This document shows positions 1 through 9,700 of a DNA stretch of 64,000 bases, piece by piece. The translations under genes were made by a program, and so were the position numbers. The notes beneath the pieces were generated by a model that worked only from the letters and a program-made list of their open reading frames with translations, did not search any database and had not been told where the DNA came from. The stretch lies in the NCBI GenBank assembly GCA_942486035.1, contig CALNXK010000129.1, forward strand, positions 1,320,001-1,384,000. Reading direction: 5' to 3'. Origin of the DNA: Porites lobata (Eukaryota > Cnidaria > Anthozoa > Scleractinia > Poritidae). Numbering within the stretch: the stretch's first letter is position 1; every line of letters starts with the position of its first letter.

Positions 1-49
1 ACATTAATTGTTAGTATACAGTGAGGGTGGAATCAATATCTACACCTAA

Positions 50-467
50 TTAAGAAAAAATTTATTGGTCGATGATGCGCTTGAAGACCTCCTTGAAGGA
101 TATCGTCAATATCTAAAAGTACTATCGGCGTTTAACACTGCAGATCGATACACTCACAGGGCAAGCTATCTTGCTAGGTAAGATGCATAATTTTCTTTGG
201 ATGATAATTATTTTATACTGACATTCAAAATAAAGGGCAAAACTAAGCACTTACATTATCGTATTGTGTATGTACATTAACAGCACCTACAACTGAGTAA
301 AACAATTAGAAAAACTGATTCAAATGTGTACAACGCTAATGTTTGGTAATACACAATATATATATATATACTTGATTTCAGCTGATGCAGAACTGCTGCC
401 TGAGTGCTCAATAGAAGGACTACAGCGAGAATACCAGAAGCCAGAAGTACAATGCTTTGTCAACTGA
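50..467 (+). CDS. Possible last exons of a plus-strand gene entering from the left edge
   Basis: An open frame runs from 50 to a GTAAG donor at 178 and reads DDALEDLLEGYRQYLKVLSA and onward. A good acceptor (TTGATTTCAG) ends at 381 and is followed by an open stretch DAELLPECSIEGLQREYQKP that stops at 465-467. The splice phases do not agree: the first frame ends in phase 2, while the second exon needs phase 1. This is therefore either a decayed gene or chance. I do not recognise the protein. Too little is visible at the edge to decide. Confidence 0.2.
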
Positions 468-654
468 AGATTTGACTAGGCATTCTATTACTAGCATAAT
501 ATAGTTTCGTACTACATGATGGTCCTTCAGATAAAATAGCCTAATAGTAGATTTACAACAGTACGCTGATTATAACTGAAATTTGAAATGCAGTCACTAA
601 GGATACAACGCTGTTTCTATGTGTTCTATTATGTAACAGAAGAGGACTTGAAAT

Positions 655-1215
655 TTGCTAGCGTGTGTCCACACGAAGATACAATAAAGCTCTTTGCGCT
701 TGTTAAGAGTGGCTAGAAGGGCTTACAGATTATAAAACATTTATCCCAAAGACATAAATTACACCGCTTGGAAGAGGGGTTGAAGGCGATAGCTTGCTTC
801 AAAATCTTCCAGGTGATCCGGAAGTTAATCAAATGTTTCTGTCTTTAAGGTTCCATACATGTTTACCTAGCTCGGTGCTCATTCTTTTGCTAGGATTATT
901 AAATGATGTTTTGTGGTTCGTGAAGCGTGTCTTAAAAGTGTTTTCAGTTAGTCCAACGTAAGTCTCGTCAGGTGTGCTGTCTTCTGTTGTTACGGTCGCT
1001 TGATATACAATGGACTTTCTGAGGCTATCGCCTACAATCCCTCTTCCAATTAAACAGTGTAATTTATGTCTGTGGAAGAAATATTTCAGCGCTAACTGCA
1101 GCATGTCTTGAGGAAATGTGTTCGACTGAATACAAATGACGACAATGCAAGGTGATGAATTATAAGAAAGGGGCGTAAGGGTTTTTGGTGGTGCGGTTTT
1201 GGGCAAATGTTTCAT
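655..1215 (-). mobile_element. Penelope-like retroelement 3' fragment (GIY-YIG endonuclease end)
   Basis: The minus strand from 1215 to 829 encodes CLIGRGIVGDSLRKSIVYQA followed by DETYVGLTENTFKTRFTNHK, the GIY-YIG-type C-terminal nuclease typical of Penelope-like elements (YVG and the FKTRF arginine are visible). A frame change near 829 moves the reading to WKILKQ...CNLCLWDKCFIIC, the usual cysteine-bearing tail, and a stop then breaks it. The reverse transcriptase part is absent. The fragment lies directly downstream of the last visible exon of OLF1, so it may sit in an OLF1 intron. It is a dead copy. Confidence 0.75.
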
Positions 1216-1364
1216 TTCAAGTTGTGGTATTGCGGTTTGTGGTAATTAGAAATGTTTGGGTAATTTCGATGTGGTTTGCGGTTTTCTTATCTTAATCTGT
1301 GCGTTTTTGCGGTATTCGTAGCCCCCTTACGGCCTCCCCCCCCCCCAAAATAGAACGTTTATAC

Positions 1365-2267
1365 CTGTTGTAGTAAAGGTAAGGTCCATACACCACTCCT
1401 CCTGTTCCCTCCCAGTTGTAAGGCAATTTATACTTCTTACGAGCGATGCCTGCTTTGAACATGTCCATGTTTTCAAACTCCTCAAGCTCGTTTCTCCCAG
1501 AGTAGTACGCCATAACGAATATGGTCTCAGCACCCATGATTCCTAGCGGATCTTTCATCCATGCTCCTTGAGTATAGGACCTAGCGTTGTGAGTCAAAGG
1601 TTTGCCAATGGACTTGATGTGAGTGCAGCTATCTGCAAGAAACAGACAATGTGTGTCTCATGATAACTTCCTTACAGAATATCAAATAATCACCTTGTGA
1701 TCTAACTTAAACTATCTTTGGTTGTCATTTTTTTACCTTTCATTTGACTTCCTTTAAGCAAAGTCGAAAAGACATTTTGAGCCTCCTTTCGAAACAAAAC
1801 ATTTACGTCTTTTAGGCACCTCAACGACACTTCTCTCGAAATCATCAAACAACCTACCTAAAGTTGAGTTTGTTATGTACAGTGAAGTGATCTCAGTGTC
1901 GACCTTGAGAAAGATTTGAAAAATGGTTTTATTATAAATCTGAGTTTAAACGCCCGTTTGGCGTGTGTGAACAACGGCTAAGGTGGTCATTGAACGTTTT
2001 TGGCTTTGAAGCCAAAGTTAACATTCACTATTTGATCTCCCATTTGTAGTTCTTAGACTCGGTAATTGGGACCGAGTCACGATTCGAGCATGATGTATCT
2101 CATGGACTTCTTTTTGCGTGGTTAATAACCATTGTTAACGTGGTCTAGTGGTGATGAAAAACTTTGTTTGGGCGACGAAGGAAAAAAAGCTAACCTTTCT
2201 GAAGAGTACAAACATTTTCCTTGGGTCTATCCAGGTCATACTGCTCATTGACGATCATCTTCAGCAA
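1365..2267 (-). pseudogene. OLF1: remnant olfactomedin-domain gene (two exons)
   Basis: Two exons homologous to exons 4 and 5 of the complete genes are present. Exon 4 is 2195-2267 (LLKMIVNEQYDLDRPKENVC, 73 nt) and exon 5 is 1365-1632 (268 nt, DSCTHIKSIGKP, GAWMKDPLGIMG, YKLPYNWEGTGGVVYGPYLY). Both keep reading frame and splice sites (acceptors TTTTCAG and TTCTTGCAG; donors GTTAGC and GTATAA). Exon 5 holds the first OLF cysteine. The signal-peptide and linker exons are missing: the sequence jumps near 2.6-2.9 kb to spacer DNA. Exons 6 and 7 are not found between 1 and 1364, where a Penelope fragment lies; they could be beyond the window edge. Family knowledge: OLF domains are secreted five-bladed propellers. 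It is probably non-functional. Confidence 0.75.
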
Positions 2268-2768
2268 CTGAAAATGTGAAAAGGAGGAAAGGATCATTAA
2301 GGCAGCTTTCATTTAGAATTAACAATAGCCGATTATATTCCCAAAAGCCCGCAATATCACAAAAACAACTTATTATCAACATTAAAAAGCAGACTTCAAA
2401 AAGTGACACGGCCCGCATGGCTGTAGCGTAAGAGACGTGAAATCTTATTAGCGCGCTGAAAAGTCAGTGAGGAGGCCAGGCCTAGGTAGGGTAAATTCCT
2501 ATAAGTGATAATTTGGCCTGGAAACTTAAGCGAATAAGGCAGATGCAGTTGAGAAGGGGACAAATAACAGTTGATTTAAATTAAGGGGATTCCCTGGTTT
2601 TGCACTGAGCATCTCTTACTGCGCATAACAAGATGGCCTCCGTAAGAAAGAGCATGTGAAGTAACATTATTAAAATGAAGTTGACCGAAGAGAAACGCTA
2701 TTGCAATTTTTGCTTGCGGTTGTTTCTTTCCGAGGGGAGACTCCATGTGGTGGGAATGTGCGTAACGC

Positions 2769-2903
2769 AACCTAGTGCCTAGGCGTTCTCTCTTGCCTCG
2801 CTGTCCGCTTGAAGTCTGGGAAAGAGCGTGTATCTCTCGGTGACGTCACAGCTCACGGTAGAGTCCATGATTTACCGAGCCGAGAACGCCTAGGGACTAG
2901 GCT
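2769..2903. mobile_element. Short inverted-repeat MITE at the OLF1 deletion junction
   Basis: The ends are inverted repeats: CCTAGTGCCTAGGCGTTCTC near 2771 and its approximate complement GAGAACGCCTAGGGACTAGG near 2883. The length is about 135 bp and no coding is visible. It lies exactly between OLF1 intron sequence (up to about 2.57 kb, followed by about 200 bp of unassigned DNA) and the start of spacer-type DNA at 2911. Confidence 0.6.
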
Positions 2904-3794
2904 GCTGAAAACGTACGATTTCACACCGCATGAATGAAATCGTTTTGAATGCATATACGTCTCGGAAAGAGCCAAAAGGCATTAACGAAACGCACTTATT
3001 CGCGCGAAACTTGAGATTGCAACGCGGTGAAGTCGTTGCTGGAGAGATGGACGCAACCTGCGTAGCTGGTGGGATTAGTGGGCGAGTGTTATTTTTTGGC
3101 GTGGGAGCAAGTCAAATTGGGATTTTCGCCGATCACTTCGCCGCCGAATCAAGAATCCCGCCAGTTACACAGGCTGGACGCGTCACGTTCTGATCAACTT
3201 GGGCACGAAGTTAAAACTTAACAATTAGACCGATTATTTACGCTATCTGAGAGAATTTACAACTGAAATGTTGTCTTTTACACTCGTATGGTAAGTGAAA
3301 AATTTCAATTAATCAATTTGACTCAAAATTTTCCATCACGCGCGTCATACCAGTTTCGTAAAGTAAAGGAAATACACAGGGAATTTAGGCCATAAAGAGA
3401 GCTGTTATTTTCTCATTGTTTTTGAATACTAAAAAGTTGTTTTGAACACGCATATTGACAAAAGGACTTCTTGATTTTGACATTTTGCGTCCTCAGTATG
3501 ATTCGAAAGTAGCCAATGGGGAAGATTTTATTATTATTATTATTATTGAAAGTAATTTATATTGTATTTATGCGTAGATCAGTTAGAAATTTCTTTGTCT
3601 GTCCATGACAGCTTAGCATAAAAATAAGAGTTTATGGAAATCTTTATTTTCTAATGATAGTTTTCCACCAAAGTTCAATGCGCCCCCACCGTATTTATTT
3701 GTTTATTTTTGACCTTGTTTGGCCAATTGGCACGTTAGTGGGTACTAAAGCCATGTCATAGTAGAGAGCGTCTTTAAAGTCACCGTCCTGCGTT

Positions 3795-3935
3795 TTCAGT
3801 AATTTTCAATTGCTTATATTGCAATTACCGCTTTGACGATCATATCTTCTTTAAAAGTGCCGTAATTTTTTTCGGGTTAATTTGCAATTGCTTAGATTGC
3901 AATTACCTTTGCGACGATCATATCCTCATTTTAAA
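3795..3935 (+). repeat. Two tandem SINE tails without tRNA head
   Basis: The motif CAATTGCTTANATTGCAATTA followed by GACGATCATATCYTC occurs twice (about 3807 and 3880). It is the tail of the tRNA-derived SINE complete at 19425-19575. The tRNA-like head is missing in this copy. Confidence 0.5.
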
Positions 3936-4654
3936 AAAAGAAAGTTTTAGCGGTACATATGTAGCCTCCAACGTCAATCTCGGTGATTCACTCTACCGTG
4001 CATTTACAGTAAAATAACGATATAGATAAAAGAATCTGTAGCCCAGTGTGCCCAGTGTATTGTAGGCGTTTTCTTTAGAGTGCGCATTATTACGTTCTGC
4101 TCGCATAACGCCATGTTGAATTATAAAAAATAGATGTGAGTTGGCCCCCACTTACCCCACCATCTGTTTTCGCCCTAAGCGATCTATTCCAAGGGATGCT
4201 GCTCTCCCCAATTGCAATCTTTCTCAGCAACAAATCAAATTCAAGAGAGCAGCCACGGCATTATCGAACATAGGCAGCATAAAGATAACAAGCAGCTTTC
4301 GCCCGCTCCCAAAAATACAGCTACATTGCAAGCTACCTGAGAAATAAATCAATCTCCCGAATAAAGGCCCGCTTCTTTTCGTTTGGCGCTGTGGCGTGGA
4401 TGAATTGACTGGAGCGCCAGGCACTTGTTTTTAGTAGCTCAGAGTTGTTTAATAAAATGTCAGTGGAATCCTAAAAATGATAGTCTGGCAAACCTGCTCT
4501 GTCCTTTTCGGTGTAGAGAGGGTCAGATGAACTGTACATGGAATGATCTTTTCTGTCGATCGCGATTGCCCACCGTAGATAGATTTTTTTCCGCCGATGT
4601 TTACATGATGAGTTTCTATATACATGTAAATTGTCGCCTGAAATTGCCTTCACT

Positions 4655-5084
4655 CAGGGGCAGCCAACGACTGTTTTCTGTAAAATATATCTGTTTGATG
4701 AAGAAAATATCACCTTGAATTTTGTATGCTTGAATAAAGCTAAAACTTTCTAGCGTTCCATTTAGGAACAATTTTCGAAGCAGATTTTAGCCTAATCATC
4801 GTAGAAAGAGGAAACCTAAAACTTTCGGATTCAAAAATAATGGTGGAGTGAGGAATCACAAAAATTGTCAATTTCGTAAAATGTTCAATTGCATCTAAAC
4901 TTTTCGGGAAAATAACACAGAAGCCCTTGTAATTTCGAAAAGCCTCAAGCTCCCCTAGGATGAGAGAACAAAAACAAATTTTACAGCGCCACCTAGAATG
5001 CATTTTTAGAGATCTAAAAGTACTCTGGATAGCCAGCAAAGACTTTTCAATGCATTTAGGAAGAAACCGGCGTTGGGTGCGCTG
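4655..5084. mobile_element. hAT-like MITE, 430 bp, unit-1 specific
   Basis: It starts CAGGGGCAGCCAACGAC and ends with the approximate complement GTTGGGTGCGCTG. The equivalent position in the other two spacers (about 20,230-20,270 and 37,650-37,680) lacks it, so it is an insertion. The terminal sequence resembles that of the element at 50930-51328. It has no open frame of note. Confidence 0.55.
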
Positions 5085-5828
5085 TTAACAGGCCGTGTAT
5101 GGCAAATGGGGTTCGATTTTCACCAAGACAGAATATTGGCAAAGATAGCGTATCTTGGGGCGTTGGCCGGGATATGTGAATTTCACTTAAGTTATTCTTA
5201 GAGGTTGTAATTGAAAAGCCCTATTCTTGAGACGACAGCACATTTTAAAAGATTGATTGAAACTTCACGAAGTCCTCGTGCGACTGCCTCAAAGCAAAAA
5301 ATGCAGAATATTGTAATGACGACTGTCGAATTCTCTAGTGAAACACTGAATAAAAGTTTGTGGACATCCCCGGAAACAAACCTCCCCATTAATTTCAAGC
5401 ATTTAATTGGTCCCCAAGGGCCGTGATACTAGGCGTTTACCTCTCTATCCCATTATTCTCTGACTCTTGGTTTCACTACACATTCTCGTCAAAAGTACAG
5501 ACTGCATAATCATCTGAATTTAAAGTTCCTAGGGCAGTGTTTTTAGCCTGCATACAGACGTTTCCTATTTTCTTAATTGTTCTACATGCGTAATGAACAA
5601 TGGAAACTGGACACTATTAGAGTCTTTTGAGCTAAATATACATGACTATCACTCGTACTTTAAGTCATGAAAAACTGACTCCATCGAGTAAACTTTTGCC
5701 CTCAATTTCAGGCCGTCTTACAACAGCAAGTTTTAAAAGCGCAAAATTCGAGCTGAAAAGAGGGACAAGTCGCGACAGCCGATCTATTGAGATAAATAGC
5801 AAAAAAGCAGAGAGAAAAGAGACTTGAG

Positions 5829-5872
5829 GTTTCCCGATGTTTCGGACGGACAAGCCGTCCTTTTTCAGGGGA
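5829..5872 (-). ncRNA. Degenerate hammerhead-ribozyme-like motif
   Basis: On the minus strand, reading from 5872: a stem I strand TCCC, core CTGAAAAA, a perfect 6-bp stem II (GGACGG, loop CTTGT, CCGTCC), GAAAC, then ATC and GGGA, which pairs back with TCCC. This is the hammerhead order with a minimal stem III, as described for Penelope-like elements and retrozymes. Two core deviations argue against activity: A replaces the catalytic G of CUGANGA, and there is one extra A before stem II. Chance or a decayed copy are both possible. Confidence 0.35.
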
Positions 5873-5924
5873 TTTAATGAAGAATCGGAAAGTCGTTTGT
5901 AGTCACAATTCAAATGGCACAGAC

Positions 5925-6095
5925 GAGAAGCAATTGGAAATTTGACACTGACAAAGGTGATGTAAAAAACTAAACGGGCCAATAATGAGAAACGATTCAG
6001 AAAAATGAGATAGTTTGGTAACTGAATCGTTTCTCATTATTGGCACGTTTAGTTTTTTACATTACCTTTGTACCAAATTTCCAACTGCTCGAATA
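5925..6095. repeat. Fold-back repeat with arms of about 70 bp
   Basis: Left arm about 5925-6000 and right arm about 6022-6095 are near-perfect inverse complements (for example AATAATGAGAAACGATTCAG against CTGAATCGTTTCTCATTATT), separated by about 21 bp. It is absent from the two other spacers. It would form a long hairpin in either strand's RNA. Confidence 0.8.
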
Positions 6096-6754
6096 TCATA
6101 AGAAAAAGTTATAAAACAAGCACATAGACCCTTCGCGTTCCCTCACATCTTCACCCGTGACGTCCTCATACATTGTCGTGCTACCACTGAACAAACAAAC
6201 CAACAAGAGATCATTTTCAGTTTAACCGTTTTTATGACTTCAGCATTTCAGCACTGGTAACAGCAGTTTAATGACAAAATTAGGCTAGTTGACCACAAAT
6301 GAGTTCGTCTACGTGGCACAGTCCTTGTAAACCTTAAACTGTTGACTGAGTAACTCCCAAGAAAAAAAGATAAAAACTTCAGTGAAATTCGGCTTTTAAA
6401 AAGTTACTGATGAAAGTCTTACCTAAGCGCATCATTTGATAACAGCTCAACAATGTTGGCTTGAATAGTTTTCAAACGTTTGCACTACTTATAGGTTGTA
6501 CTGCATGAATCATAGCGAACTGAAAATAAGCTTTGGAATTCATTGTTTAGAAGTAGCATTTACTGTTGGGTTTTGAAGTGTGAGTGAGCTGAATATCGAG
6601 GTTGGTTTATTTGGCATTTCGGTTGTTTGTTTATTCTTGTGCAAAAGTAAAACTCGCTTGCTAAGAACTACCCTAACTTGTCATCGTCTACGTAAAGCAA
6701 AGCGTTCTTGATCAGCATTTTTTAAACCCAACACCTGCTGATCACATAATGAGC

Positions 6755-9700
6755 TTAATGTTTCTCAAATTTGATGGGATAAGTGACCAAACGCCTGTTG
6801 TCCCAGGCGTACAACACTCTTTCTCTGGGGTTGTAGTCCACCATGGAGTTGTAGCCGTACTGATTGGTGAACTGAATGTTGGGGTTCCATGAACGTCCAG
6901 TCTTGGTGTCATAAGCAAAGTTGATGGTTGTGGACTTTGAGTTATAGCTGTCGATACAGTAAACCACTCCACAGGCCATAAACGCATTTCCCATTGACCT
7001 CATACTCTCTGAAATAAGAAAAAGAGATGAAAAGTGAACATAATGAAACGGTATGTCCAATAGTAGCAAGGGACTTTCACTAGGATAATACTGACTTGCG
7101 AAATAGAATAATATTCCGTGTAAAATGGATGGGACTGGCACTATTGATACGTATCTCGAGAAGGACGGAAAAATTGTTGAGTTGATGGTTCACTCACTAA
7201 CAGCAGGTTACAGAAATAGGTTTAAAAAATATCACACATCAACGCTAGCCTAGTTATTTTTCGTTACTGAATTTTTCATAACGTTCTCACTTCATCGTGT
7301 AGCTATACTGTAGTCACCTGTTCCTAAGCCCCAGCCGTAAGTTGTAACACCTCGGTACACATCTATTTTATGTGCATACAATCGGTAGCTGTTGCCATTG
7401 TAGCCCCATAAAACCCATAATCCTTGTTCGTCAACTGCAAGGTCAACTCCGGTGTATCCACCCCACTGGTAATAATTCCTCCTTGCTGATCCGCCCAAAC
7501 CTATCTGTTTTACTTCACGTTCCGTTTGTAGATTGTACACGACGATATTGTTCGTATTAGCTCTGTCACGACAACACAAGAAAATCAGCATTTGTTAGTA
7601 TTAGCTAGCAAGGGTGCTTGGAAATTGCGTGGCAAGCTAGCCAGCTTAAGAAGATGTATAAGTTACGCACTTGGATGATGATGACCTCTATATACTCAGT
7701 ATTAAATGCAAAAGTGAACTCGTATAGAGCATTTTACTCACGTGGCTAACGGCTATGCAAATTTATTGGAACAAAAGAAAGAAGAGAAAGCGAGAGTTTT
7801 ACGGAGTAATTTGACGATGTTTCGCCCGTGTAAAGTGTGGAAATATTATGAGTGGTTTTTGGAAGTGTTGTGATTGCCGCGAAAGTCATTTATTGTGTGA
7901 TTTACCGAAAGCGTTGACAGACAAATCTCAGGTATGTGCGGTTGAGCTCGTGGTACTAGAATACTTTGTGTCAAGCATAAAAACGCTTCGTGAGTGTTTA
8001 GTTCAGGTGATGTGTCTCAGAAAGCCTATTCTGTGCTCAAAGATTGCGGATTCTTAATCTGTTTTCGGCCGACACTGAGCTATGGGCGTCACGTTTTGAC
8101 TGACTAAAAGATTTCTGGACGTTTCAAATGTTGTTTATTTCATCGCAAAATCCTTTTACTTCTGCGAGAGAACTTTACCGTCTATTGCCAGCAATAATGC
8201 TGTCATTGTTTAGCCTCAGCTAGTGACTTTTAACTGCTTCCCATTCGACTTAGATGTCAAATAGTTCAAATGCACTTGAAATTTCTTCAGTTTAGCGACG
8301 TTTTAACAAATCCAGTCATATATATATATATTGAAACCTTGGTTCCCCAGCTGACCATATTCAACTGGCGCAAATTTACATCTTGACAAAAACAAGTTGA
8401 TGAGTACACTGTTACCTGTTGTAGTAAAGGTTTGGTCCATACACCGCTCCTCCTGTTCCGTCCCACGTATAAGGCAGTTTGTACTTCTTACGAGCGATGC
8501 CTGCTTTGAACATGTCCATGTTTGCAAACTCCTCAAGCTCGTTTCTCCCGGAGTAATACTCCATAACGAATATGGTCTCGGCACCCATGATACCTAGCGG
8601 ATCTTTCATCCATGCTCCTTGTTGATACTGCCTAGTGTTGTGAGTCACAGGCTTGCCAATGGACTTAATGTGAGTGCAGCTATCTGCGAGAAAGTAGAGA
8701 AAGTGTATCTGATTTAAAGATTTTCTCAAGCTTTCTCAGAATGCCCAATAAAAACGTCAGCCAAATTCTGTAATTGTTTCATTGGAGGTTAGGTGGCCGC
8801 GTTACGAGCGTCAAACTCCGGACCACTGGCTCCATTTTTGTCTCGTTGGTCCCAATGTCAGTTCCTTGGCAACGTTTTTAAATCGACTAGTGGTCTGAAC
8901 TGAACTTTTTATATTTTTTATTGGGGTAGGGAGCTTTCATTCGAAACAAAACAATGATATCTTATCTCATTGACTTTGTTTTGCGTGTTTAATAATGAAC
9001 AAGCGATAGCGTGGTCTAGAAGTGATGCCTAAAACGTGTTTGTGCGCCCGAGAAAAAAGGAAATGGTGTGAAGTAACAAACCTCTCTGAAGAATATAGAC
9101 ACTCTCCTTGGCTTTGTCCAGGTCATGCTGCTCATTAGATGATCATCTTCAGCAACTGAAAATGGGAAAAGGAAGAAAGGAAGACAACTACTTTGTTTCA
9201 TTTAGAATTAACAATAGCAGCCAAAAGCCCACAATATCAAAAAACTCATGCTTAGTAAAAAGCAGATTTTAAAAAGTGAAACTGTCTACATGGCTCTGAT
9301 GGCTGTAACATAAAAAATGGACGTGAAATCTTATTACCGCGCTTCCTGGTGAGGCCTATAAAAAAAGTCCGGCAAGCGATAAATTGGACTGGAAAATAGC
9401 GAATAAGGAAGATGCAGGTGAGATGGCGACAAAAAATTAAAACAAAGTTGAACTGAGACAGTCAGCACATTAGTGTGTAGTGCAATGCAAATTTTACTAT
9501 TTCATCAGAGACAATGATATGATTTATGGTAAACCGAGATGTGTTCGTTGCCGCCAATCATTTGCAAAATCAAATTGCTGCAGTGTTGACTAGTGTTAGT
9601 TTTAGTGTTTCAAGAGCTAACGAGATGGCATGTATCCGAGTTAAGTTACAAGAACCAGAATTTGAGTTACTGGGATAAATTTCAGTGAATTTTTTATCAA

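Larger units (their letters stand above)
2911..6740. repeat. Unit-1 spacer block, homologous to 18.2-22.1 kb and 35.6-39.5 kb
   Basis: From 2911 (TACGATTTCACACCGCATGA) to the OLF2 terminus this stretch aligns in order with the spacers upstream of OLF3 and OLF4, but is clearly more diverged. It carries its own insertions (4655-5084, 5925-6095) and a locally inverted piece (about 5615-5665). The short open frames here are not conserved between copies and I see no gene. Confidence 0.7.
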
